Origin: CAYRGE01 sp964423985
GTDB taxonomy: Bacteria; Patescibacteriota; Minisyncoccia; Phycocordibacterales; CAYRGE01
NCBI GenBank assembly: GCA_964423985.1
Contig: CAYRGE010000001.1
Coordinates: 1 to 36,992 of the forward strand
Length of the DNA stretch: 36,992 bases
Direction of reading: 5' to 3'
Positions 30,016 through 36,992 of this stretch are shown here, piece after piece. Numbering within the stretch: the stretch's first letter is position 1; each line of letters starts with the position of its first letter. The translations under genes and the position numbers were made by a program. The notes below the pieces were generated by a model. That model worked only from the letters and a program-made list of their open reading frames with translations, searched no databases and had not been told where the DNA came from.

Positions 30016-30159
30016 CACAGGTTTTCATCAACTCAAGATAAAGACTGTATTGTCGTCGTCAATAGTGGCGTAGTTGCTGAACAAGGGGAACACAAAGAAC
30101 TTCTTGAAAAGAATGGAATTTATGCAGAGCTATGGAAATTACAAGTAGGTGGTTTTTGA
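30016..30159 (+). pseudogene. C-terminal remnant of an ABC exporter ATPase
   Basis: From CAC at 30016 the frame reads HRFSSTQDKDCIVVVNSG, then VVAEQGEHKELLEKNGIYAE, LWKLQVGGF and a TGA at 30157-30159. This is the end of an MsbA-type ABC exporter nucleotide-binding domain: the H-loop HRxST, the 'VxxxGxVxEQGxHxELL' strand and the GxYxxLW tail. All upstream domains (membrane part, Walker A, signature) are gone and there is no start, so it is a deletion remnant. Its TGA stop differs from the TAA/TAG of every intact gene here. Confidence 0.85.
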
Positions 30160-30369
30160 AATGAATAAACAGCAGAGATATTGCTTTAAGTGTTTGTTGT
30201 TTGTTATAATTCTATTTAATAAAAAGGGTGTACATTTTTTATGTAGGCGTAGTGTTGTTGGGTAGGCGAAAATAGTTGATATTTTGTTTTTTGCAAATAT
30301 GATAAAAATAAAGATGTTGCATAGATAAGGCTGTAGTTAAGGTTTTTATGTGTTAATTAATTAAAAAAT
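30160..30369. other. Gene-free stretch between exporter remnant and ligase gene
   Basis: With 29867-30015 this makes a 503-nt interval without an intact gene. Beyond the secG promoter, the 15-bp inverted repeat and the exporter remnant I see only AT-rich sequence. No convincing promoter hexamer pair or ribosome-binding site was found for the gene at 30370. Confidence 0.5.
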
Positions 30370-32793
30370 ATGAGCCACCAAGCACTCGTGCAAATAAACA
30401 AAAAGAAAAACGAATCTATACAACAGGCGTCAACAGCGTTGAAAGACATAAATACAAAAAAACAAAACAGAAAAACACCTAAATATTCTTTTTTTGACAA
30501 AATATCTTATGCAACTCTATTTTTCTTAATGGCATTATTGCCTGTTTTTGTTTTGTCGCAAGAACTAAACTTGCAGATAGGGATTAGTAAAATAATACTA
30601 CTTTCTTTTGGTGTAGTAATAGCGCTCATTTTTTGGTTAATTGGGCGTTTTAGGGATGGTGTTGTTGTATTACCTAAAAGTTGGATCTTGGGTATCGGTG
30701 GGCTACTTGCGGTCACATTTTTAATATCAGCTCTTTTTTCTGTAACACCAGAGATGTCTTTAATGGGGTTGATAATGGAAACAGGGACAGCAAGCTCCAT
30801 CTTTACTTTAGTGTTCTTAATGGCTTTAGCTAGTTTATATTTTCAGAAAGAAGGAAGATCGATATATTTTTATACAATATTATTGTTATTGAGCTTCGTG
30901 TTGTTTTTTTATCAGATATTTCGCACATTAATAATAGTTGAGGTTTTTCCACCAGAATGGATAGCAAAAATACCACAAAATCTTTTTGGAGAATGGAATG
31001 ATCTAGCTGTATTTTTTGCACTCACTGCACTCCTTGTGTCGCCTGCTCTTGATATTTTGCGTTCTCGAATAATTATAAAAATTATTCTTTATTTATCGCT
31101 TGCAATTTCTCTTTTGAGTATGTTGGTAATTAGCTTTTTCATAGGTTGGGTTGTATTGGGGATAATTTCCCTGATTGCTGTTGTGTATATATTGTTATTT
31201 AAGGAGGAAAACAAGAAATACAGATTGCCAATTGCTTCGCTTATTGTACTTATTGTCTCTTTATTTGCTATTGCAATGCATAGCCCAATAAATGATTTCT
31301 CATCTAAACATACTGGAATTCCACAAGAAACATTACATCCAAGCTGGACAGAAACACTTGTTGTTGCAGAGCATACATTAAGAGAAAGTCCTGTGTTGGG
31401 TGCTGGACCAAACAGGTTTGCTGCACAATGGGCATTATTCAAGCCAACGAGTGTAAATGATTCGCAATTTTGGATGTTGGATTTTGATTTTGGTGCAGGT
31501 GTCATACCTACTTTTGGTATAACTACTGGTTTATTGGGTTTATTGGTCTTTTGCTTGTTTGTAGCCGTATATTTAAGGTCTGGAGTGCGTGCTTTGTTTT
31601 ATACAAACAAAGATATGTTTATGCAATACAGACTATTGTCTGCTTTTTTGGCGTCATTCTTTTTGTGGATTATATTATTTGTTTATGTTGCAAATATTGT
31701 AATTCTAGGACTTGCATTTTTTATTACAGGCATATTTATAGCTGAGCTTGTTAATGCAAAAATAATCAATAACAAACAATTTTTTCTGTCCAGGAAAACA
31801 CGTAAGGGGTTCGCTTCTTTGGTGTTTTTGATTTTAGTAATGATTGTTATTGTTGTGTGGAGTTTTTTTATGGTTCAAAAATCTACAGCAATTTTTTATG
31901 TACAAAAAAGTTTTAACACAGAAAATATAGCAGAAGCACAGGAATTAATGTCAATAGCAGTGTTTGTTGATTCAAGTGATGTTTTCTACAGAAGAATATC
32001 TGAGTTATATATGCTCAACGCTCAAGGAGTTCTGAGTGATGAAAAATTAAGCCAAGAGGAGGTGCGAAATCAATTTCAACTGAATACTTCAAATGCCATT
32101 AGAAATGCACTTAAGGCTCGCGATAAGAATCCATTAAATTATCAAAACCTACTTACCTTAGGATCTCATTATCAAGCACTTGGAGAAGCTGGCCTATCTG
32201 AAGGATATAAAAATGCCAGAGAGTCATATAAACTAGCTCAACTATTAAATCCTAATAATCCTAATATCCCACTATTGTTGGCGCACATCGCATGGAGAGA
32301 GGGCGACATAGAGCTTTCTAGAAAATATATAGAGCGTTCACTTTTTTTAAAAGATGATTTTGTGCAGGCATTTTTTCTGCTTTCTCAAATTGAAGCAAGT
32401 AAAGGTAATTTACGCGAAGCAATCATTGCCGCAGAGTCTGTGACAATAGCCTTACCTAATGATGCTAGGGCATTTTTTCAACTAGGACTTCTTAATTATC
32501 AGGATAATAACTATGAGAATGCCATCATCTCGCTAGAGAGGTCTGTTGCTTTGCAACCTAATTATTCAAATGCAAAATATTTTTTAGGGCTTAGTTATAA
32601 TAGGGTTGGCAGAAAAGAAGAAGCAGTAATTCAAATTGAAGGCGTATTTAGATTAAACCCAAACAACGAAGAGGTAAGTACTGTGCTAAAGAAGATGATA
32701 GAAGGGGAAGATATCTTTGTAGGAGATCTAAAAAATGAAGAGAGTTCTGTAGATTCTGAAAGGCTGATAACAGATGAAGTGAGTCCTAATTAA
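30370..32793 (+). CDS. O-antigen ligase-like membrane protein with C-terminal TPR repeats
   Basis: 807 aa. A Lys/Gln-rich cytoplasmic start (1-45) is followed by a dozen or so transmembrane helices (about 48-500). The large loop near 315-370 with TLRESPVLGAGPNRF is the Wzy/WaaL (Wzy_C) signature of O-antigen ligases and polymerases. From about 575 to 790 there are five or six tetratricopeptide repeats, for example ARAFFQLGLLNYQDNNYENA and NAKYFLGLSYNRVGRKEEA. Likely transfers or polymerises a lipid-linked surface glycan, with the TPR part binding a partner. MurJ follows 12 nt downstream, so the two probably share a transcript and the lipid-linked glycan pathway. The precise acceptor is unknown. 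Confidence 0.83.
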   Translation: MSHQALVQINKKKNESIQQASTALKDINTKKQNRKTPKYSFFDKISYATLFFLMALLPVFVLSQELNLQIGISKIILLSFGVVIALIFWLIGRFRDGVVVLPKSWILGIGGLLAVTFLISALFSVTPEMSLMGLIMETGTASSIFTLVFLMALASLYFQKEGRSIYFYTILLLLSFVLFFYQIFRTLIIVEVFPPEWIAKIPQNLFGEWNDLAVFFALTALLVSPALDILRSRIIIKIILYLSLAISLLSMLVISFFIGWVVLGIISLIAVVYILLFKEENKKYRLPIASLIVLIVSLFAIAMHSPINDFSSKHTGIPQETLHPSWTETLVVAEHTLRESPVLGAGPNRFAAQWALFKPTSVNDSQFWMLDFDFGAGVIPTFGITTGLLGLLVFCLFVAVYLRSGVRALFYTNKDMFMQYRLLSAFLASFFLWIILFVYVANIVILGLAFFITGIFIAELVNAKIINNKQFFLSRKTRKGFASLVFLILVMIVIVVWSFFMVQKSTAIFYVQKSFNTENIAEAQELMSIAVFVDSSDVFYRRISELYMLNAQGVLSDEKLSQEEVRNQFQLNTSNAIRNALKARDKNPLNYQNLLTLGSHYQALGEAGLSEGYKNARESYKLAQLLNPNNPNIPLLLAHIAWREGDIELSRKYIERSLFLKDDFVQAFFLLSQIEASKGNLREAIIAAESVTIALPNDARAFFQLGLLNYQDNNYENAIISLERSVALQPNYSNAKYFLGLSYNRVGRKEEAVIQIEGVFRLNPNNEEVSTVLKKMIEGEDIFVGDLKNEESSVDSERLITDEVSPN

Positions 32794-32805
32794 TAACACC
32801 CCGTA

Positions 32806-34485
32806 ATGGTTAGTAAAATCCTCCATATTTTTTATAAAGAAATCAACGGTCTACACCAAGCCGCTTTTGTTTTGGGTGCGTTTGCTCTTTTTTCGCAAAT
32901 ACTTGCACTTGTGCGAGATCGTATTTTTGCACACTCATTTGGAGCAGGCACAACCCTAGATCTTTATTATGCAGCCTTCCGTGTGCCAGACCTTTTGTTT
33001 GTGTCTATAGTTTCATTTGTTTCAATAACTGTTTTAATCCCATTTATAATAGAAAAATCTGGCAAGGGAATAGTTTTTACACAAAAATTCATAAATGATG
33101 TTTTTACTGTTTTTTTTGTTTCAATAATTTTTGTAAGTACTGTCATCTATGTATTTATGCCAGACATTGTGAGGGTATTGTTTGTTGGTTTTAGTGGTGA
33201 TGAGCAAGCGACATTGTCTTTAATGGCACAAATATTGCTTTTATCACCGATTCTTTTAGGTTTTTCGAATTTACTTGGTAGCATAACACAGGCATCAAAC
33301 AGGTTTTTTGTTTATGCCTTAAGTCCAATATTCTACAATCTAGGTATTATTTTTGGAGTATTGTTTTTGTATCCAACACTAGGTATCGTGGGTCTTGTAT
33401 ATGGTGTTGTTTTAGGTGCTCTTTTTCATGTTCTGGTTCAGATTCCAGTTGTTTTTAAAGAAAAACTAATTCCAAGATTTTCACTTAACATTAATTGGAC
33501 AGAAATGAAGCGAGTAATTGCTCTGTCTTTACCTCGTACATTAGGCCTCTCTTCTAAACACATTGCCTTGTTGGTGTTGTTTGGTATTGCTTCGACAATG
33601 GCAGAGGGCTCAGTTGCTGTATTTAATTTATCATTTAATCTTCAATCAGTGCCGTTGTCTATAATAGGAGTTAGCTATGCGGTGGCGACATTTCCAACAT
33701 TATCGCGCCTCTTTTCTAGCAACAATATTACTAAGTTTGTAAAAAATATATACACAGCAGCAAGACATATTATTTTTTGGACACTGCCTATTTTGGCTTT
33801 ATTTATTGTGCTTCGAGCACAGATTGTTCGTACAATATTAGGGTCGGGAGAGTTTACTTGGGCAGATACTCGTCTTACTGCGGCAGCGTTAGCGCTGTTT
33901 ATGGTCTCTTTGGTCGCTCAGTGTTTAGAGCTTTTATTTGTAAGGGGTTATTTTGCGGCTGGCAAAACAAGAACCCCTGTTATTATTAGCGTGTTTTCTG
34001 CGGCAAGCATAGTCGGATTTGCATATTTGTTAGTATTTTTATTTACAAACAATGATGTATTTAGATTTTTTATTGAATCACTTTTGCGCGTTGAGGGTAT
34101 TTCTGGAACAGCGATACTTATGTTGCCACTTGCGTTTTCAATAGGAACACTTCTGAATATTGCACTGCTGTTCGTGTTCTTTAAAAAGAGCTTTAGAATT
34201 ACAAACACATTCTTGCATGTAACATTCTGGAATAGCTTTGCTGGATCTGTCTTTATGGGGTTTTCTACCTATCAATCGCTTAAGATATTTGCACTTGTTT
34301 TTGATTTAAATACCTTCTGGGGAATATTTATGCAAGGATTTTTATCTGGAATTATTGGCATTGCCGTAGGGGTGTTTATGTTAAAATATATTATTAAGAG
34401 CAGAGAAATAAATGAAGTAATTAAGTCTATTCACGGAAGATTTTGGAAAGCAAGACCTCTTGCACCAGACAAAGAAAGTTTGTAG
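32806..34485 (+). CDS. murJ: Lipid II flippase MurJ
   Basis: MOP-superfamily flippase moving lipid-linked peptidoglycan precursor across the membrane. 559 aa, about 14 helices. Family blocks are clear: LVRDRIFAHSFGAGTTLDLY (35-54), NLLGSITQASNRFF, ALSLPRTLGLSSKH, SFNLQSVPLSIIGVSYAVAT and FPTLSRL. ATG 32806 follows the ligase/TPR gene by 12 nt. Presence of MurJ with FtsQ- and FtsB-like genes in this window argues for a peptidoglycan-building cell. The tail GRFWKARPLAPDKESL is cytoplasmic. It ends 140 nt before lepA. Confidence 0.94.
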   Translation: MVSKILHIFYKEINGLHQAAFVLGAFALFSQILALVRDRIFAHSFGAGTTLDLYYAAFRVPDLLFVSIVSFVSITVLIPFIIEKSGKGIVFTQKFINDVFTVFFVSIIFVSTVIYVFMPDIVRVLFVGFSGDEQATLSLMAQILLLSPILLGFSNLLGSITQASNRFFVYALSPIFYNLGIIFGVLFLYPTLGIVGLVYGVVLGALFHVLVQIPVVFKEKLIPRFSLNINWTEMKRVIALSLPRTLGLSSKHIALLVLFGIASTMAEGSVAVFNLSFNLQSVPLSIIGVSYAVATFPTLSRLFSSNNITKFVKNIYTAARHIIFWTLPILALFIVLRAQIVRTILGSGEFTWADTRLTAAALALFMVSLVAQCLELLFVRGYFAAGKTRTPVIISVFSAASIVGFAYLLVFLFTNNDVFRFFIESLLRVEGISGTAILMLPLAFSIGTLLNIALLFVFFKKSFRITNTFLHVTFWNSFAGSVFMGFSTYQSLKIFALVFDLNTFWGIFMQGFLSGIIGIAVGVFMLKYIIKSREINEVIKSIHGRFWKARPLAPDKESL

Positions 34486-34625
34486 TCTGATTGCAGTTTG
34501 TTGACTAGCTTTTAAAATACACAACTTTTGTCTTACAAGATAAAGTTTTTAAAATCAAAATGTTGTTAGCTTGGTGTTGAGTCTAAATATAATACCAAGT
34601 ATTATGATATGCTTATAAAATAAAT

Positions 34626-36416
34626 ATGAAAAATATACGAAACTTTTTAATAATGGCACATATAGACCACGGCAAGTCCACTTTGGCTGATCGGATGATA
34701 GAGATAACCAATACTGTGGAAAAGCGAAAAATGAAAGACCAGGTTTTGGATTCAATGGAGCTTGAGCGAGAACGGGGTATTACAATAAAAATGCAACCTG
34801 TTCGTATGTTGTATGAAAAAGAAGGAACACAATATACCCTAAACCTAATTGACACTCCGGGTCATATAGATTTTTCTTATGAAGTTTCTCGCGCATTACA
34901 AGCCGTTGAAGGTGCGTTGCTTTTGGTTGATGCGACACAAGGTGTTCAAGCACAAACACTCACAACTCTTTCTATGGCACAAGAATTAAATCTTGTTATT
35001 ATTCCAGTAATTACAAAAGTTGATTCTCCGCTAGCAAGAGTTGATGATGTGAGGCTTGAGTTATTGCAACTGCTTGGATGTTCTGACGATAGTATTTTTG
35101 AGGTTTCTGGCAGGACTGGACAAGGAGTAGAAGAGTTGTTGGGCGAGATAATCAAAAGCATTCCTTCACCAAATGATACAACCGAAAAAGATTGTATCCG
35201 TGCACTCATTTTTGATTTTGAGTACTCAAACCATCGTGGAGTTATTGTATATATTAGGATTTTTGATGGAAAAATTAAAAAAGGGGATTCTTTGTTTTTC
35301 ACTAAAGCTAAAAGCAATTTTCAAGCAGGGGAGGTAGGTGTGTTTCAGCCAGCACCCAAGGCTGTAGATAGTTTATGTGGTGGGGATGTTGGATATATCG
35401 TTACGGGAATAAAAGAGCCGGGGATTGCTTCTGTTGGGGATACTATTACAGGTTTTAAAAAGCCACAGACTGCTCTTCCAGGATATCACGACCCACAACC
35501 TGTTGTATGGGCAAGTGTATACCCAGAAAGTGCAGATAATTTTATATTATTACGCCAAGCATTGTCGCGAATTAAACTTTCAGATCCATCTATTTCGTTT
35601 GAAGAAGAGGCATCTGGTGTTTTGGGCAGGGGGTTTAGGTGTGGTTTTTTAGGTATGCTACATCTTGAAATTATAATGGAACGACTGCGTAGGGAATTTG
35701 ACATCGGGCTTATAATGACAATTCCGAGTACGATTTATGAGATAATACACACAAATAATAAAAAAGAAGTTATTTATTCACCAGTACTTTTCCCTGACTA
35801 TGGGCAAGTAGGCACTATCAGAGAGCCATGGGTTTCTGCTAAAATAATTACCCCTGGTGAATACATAGGAGGAATTATGCAAATTCTATATGACCACGAA
35901 GCTGATGTTGGAGCATCTAGCCTTTTTGGAGATAATCGCACAGAGATTAGTTTTACAATGCCTATTAGAGAACTTATGCGTAATTTTTTTGATGAAATAA
36001 AGAGTATTTCGTCAGGTTTTGCTTCACTATCGTACGAGATTGCTGGAATGAAAGAAGCAGATGTTGTTAGGCTTGATATATTGGTTGCTGATGAAGTTAT
36101 TCCAGCATTTTCAAAAGTAGTATCACGGCGTAAGGTTGAAAAAGAAGCACAAGAGATGGTTGAGCACTTACATAAACTATTACCAAGGCAGATGTTTGTT
36201 GCTAAAATACAAGGGAAATCCATGGGTCGTATTCTTGCATCACGAACACTAGCTGCATTTAGGAAGGATGTAACTTCAAAGCTGTATGGTGGAGATATTA
36301 CTCGAAAAAGAAAACTTCTTGAGAAGCAAAAGAAGGGCAAGAAAAAAATGAAGGAAAAAGGGAAAATAAATATTCCTCATAGCGTGTTTTTGAAAATTGT
36401 AAAAAAAGATTCTTAA
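34626..36416 (+). CDS. lepA: Elongation factor 4 (LepA)
   Basis: Ribosome-associated translational GTPase. 596 aa, normal length. G1 AHIDHGKST (11-19), switch/G2 ERERGITIK (47-55), G3 DTPGH (76-80). G4 reads TKVD (130-133) rather than NKxD, and G5 reads SGRTG instead of SAKTG. Domains II, III and V and the LepA-specific C-terminal domain follow, including KLYGGDITRKRKLLEKQKKG, diagnostic of EF4. The start ATG 34626 is preceded by no Shine-Dalgarno; TATAAT is at 34588-34593 and an inverted repeat CTTGGT/ACCAAG (34570-34575/34594-34599) brackets it. TKxD occurs in other functional GTPases such as EngB. Confidence 0.96.
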   Translation: MKNIRNFLIMAHIDHGKSTLADRMIEITNTVEKRKMKDQVLDSMELERERGITIKMQPVRMLYEKEGTQYTLNLIDTPGHIDFSYEVSRALQAVEGALLLVDATQGVQAQTLTTLSMAQELNLVIIPVITKVDSPLARVDDVRLELLQLLGCSDDSIFEVSGRTGQGVEELLGEIIKSIPSPNDTTEKDCIRALIFDFEYSNHRGVIVYIRIFDGKIKKGDSLFFTKAKSNFQAGEVGVFQPAPKAVDSLCGGDVGYIVTGIKEPGIASVGDTITGFKKPQTALPGYHDPQPVVWASVYPESADNFILLRQALSRIKLSDPSISFEEEASGVLGRGFRCGFLGMLHLEIIMERLRREFDIGLIMTIPSTIYEIIHTNNKKEVIYSPVLFPDYGQVGTIREPWVSAKIITPGEYIGGIMQILYDHEADVGASSLFGDNRTEISFTMPIRELMRNFFDEIKSISSGFASLSYEIAGMKEADVVRLDILVADEVIPAFSKVVSRRKVEKEAQEMVEHLHKLLPRQMFVAKIQGKSMGRILASRTLAAFRKDVTSKLYGGDITRKRKLLEKQKKGKKKMKEKGKINIPHSVFLKIVKKDS

Positions 36417-36421
36417 AACCC

Positions 36422-36457
36422 AGAAAAAGAACACCTGTGTGTTTTGAGAGTTTTTCT
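36422..36457 (+). terminator. Possible lepA terminator
   Basis: AGAAAAA (36422-36428) pairs with TTTTTCT (36451-36457), with AACAC/GTGTT (36430-36434/36439-36443) nested inside. The 3' arm doubles as a T-run. The stem is A/T-rich, so strength is uncertain. Confidence 0.35.
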
Positions 36458-36566
36458 AGGTTCGTAGTGAAGAATTAATTAAACAAACAAGGTAGTTTTT
36501 TAGACAATATAACACCACAAAACATACTACTTGAAACTCTGTGTTTACACAATATAAGAAAGTTTT

Positions 36567-36677
36567 TTAGAAAAATGCTGGTCCAGAAAAAAGGAACACC
36601 ATACTAATTATAATAAGTATGCTCACTATAATCCAAAAGACTTTAAATGTTTTGCGATGTTTTTTATTAAAAATCAT
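36567..36677 (-). CDS. 36-aa single-helix membrane peptide
   Basis: A short frame from ATG 36677 to TAA at 36567: a basic start MIFNKKHRKTF, one hydrophobic helix (about 12-31, VFWIIVSILIIISMVFLF) and the tail SGPAFF. The charge pattern and uninterrupted helix look protein-like, and the frame sits between lepA and a divergent FtsB-like gene. A minus-strand TATAAT lies about 26 nt upstream. No Shine-Dalgarno. No family is recognised; chance cannot be excluded at this length. Confidence 0.45.
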   Translation of the reverse strand: MIFNKKHRKTFKVFWIIVSILIIISMVFLFSGPAFF

Positions 36678-36768
36678 AAAGAAGTAATATTAATTTGTGT
36701 ATTATAAATAGAAAATATATTTGAATGTTATTTTATAAACTTAATCAATATATATAAAATATAACACA

Positions 36769-36992
36769 ATGAGTAGATATAAACAAAAAACAAAAATTAT
36801 TAAATGGAGAAAAATAAAAAGGTCGGTTTATACAAAAATTGTAGCTATAATCCTTTTTATTATTGTGGTGTTTTCCTCTATTGGTGTGTGGGGTATGTAT
36901 AAAAAATCCCAACTTGCAAAAGAAAAGAGAGATGAAGCAAAAGAAGAGTTGCAGCTCCTTGTTAAACGCAAAGAGAGTATTTCAGAAGAAAT
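36769..36992 (+). CDS. FtsB/DivIC-like septum formation protein, 5' part
   Basis: The frame opens at ATG 36769 and runs off the right edge, so only 74 residues are visible. A strongly basic cytoplasmic start (SRYKQKTKIIKWRKIKRSVY) leads to one transmembrane helix (about 22-42, TKIVAIILFIIVVFSSIGV) and then a charged, heptad-like coiled coil (KKSQLAKEKRDEAKEELQLL...). This is the architecture of the FtsB/DivIC/FtsL group of divisome proteins, which pair with FtsQ outside the membrane; an FtsQ-like gene lies at 15758. Without the C-terminus the subgroup cannot be fixed. Confidence 0.65.
   Translation, partial: MSRYKQKTKIIKWRKIKRSVYTKIVAIILFIIVVFSSIGVWGMYKKSQLAKEKRDEAKEELQLLVKRKESISEE

Noticed and set aside
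1..36992. tRNA or rRNA genes in the intergenic regions.
   Set aside because: I read the gaps on both strands and found no cloverleaf with the conserved T-loop GTTCRA and no rRNA signature.

Overview
AT-rich bacterial chromosome segment, gene-dense, with 27 apparently intact complete genes, two pseudogene scars, a 36-codon gene that is only probable, and one gene running off the right edge. Gene content and style point to a member of the Candidate Phyla Radiation (Patescibacteria, probably Parcubacteria-like): a membrane-anchored family-5 solute-binding protein without a lipobox, a membrane-anchored ClpC-like ATPase paired with a small membrane protein, an O-antigen-ligase/TPR fusion next to murJ, short forms of ThrRS and DnaX, few Shine-Dalgarno sequences, and several starts sitting 4-11 nt behind a TATAAT box. 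The lineage is inferred from gene style; no rRNA is present to confirm it.

Layout. 1-5500 (minus): thrS and dnaE, with dnaE divergent from rnhB (plus). 6244-6573: a compact unit with a consensus promoter, a 67-aa membrane protein and a textbook terminator. 6777-9928 (minus): dprA then topA. 10064-13920 (plus): an accessory cassette of XRE-type regulator, 54-aa coiled-coil protein, MoxR-like AAA+ ATPase and CoxE-like VWA protein, followed by a decayed alpha/beta hydrolase and the tail of an IS30-type transposase (13921-14305). 14363-23517 (plus): serS, ftsQ-like, a small membrane protein with the ClpC-like ATPase, a BASS-family transporter, dus, two small membrane-anchored proteins and dnaX. 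23728-24433: a second promoter/strong RBS/membrane protein/terminator unit whose 186-codon reading frame is packed with inverted repeats. 24473-29860 (minus): secG, peptide-type solute-binding protein, RNase J and an MFS transporter. 30016-36992 (plus): an ABC exporter remnant, the ligase/TPR protein, murJ, lepA and the start of an FtsB/DivIC-like gene.

How the genes work together: replication and genome maintenance (dnaE, dnaX, topA, rnhB, dprA), translation (thrS, serS, dus, lepA), RNA decay (rnj), and envelope growth, division and secretion (ftsQ-like, FtsB-like, murJ, O-antigen ligase/TPR, secG, solute-binding protein). The most unusual signals are the hairpin-saturated 186-codon gene and its smaller 67-codon counterpart, loss of the ThrRS editing residues, the HTH/MoxR/VWA cassette beside an IS30 scar, a ClpC-like protein with a dead first ATPase module, a DnaX without its zinc module, leaderless-type starts, and no TGA terminator in any intact gene.
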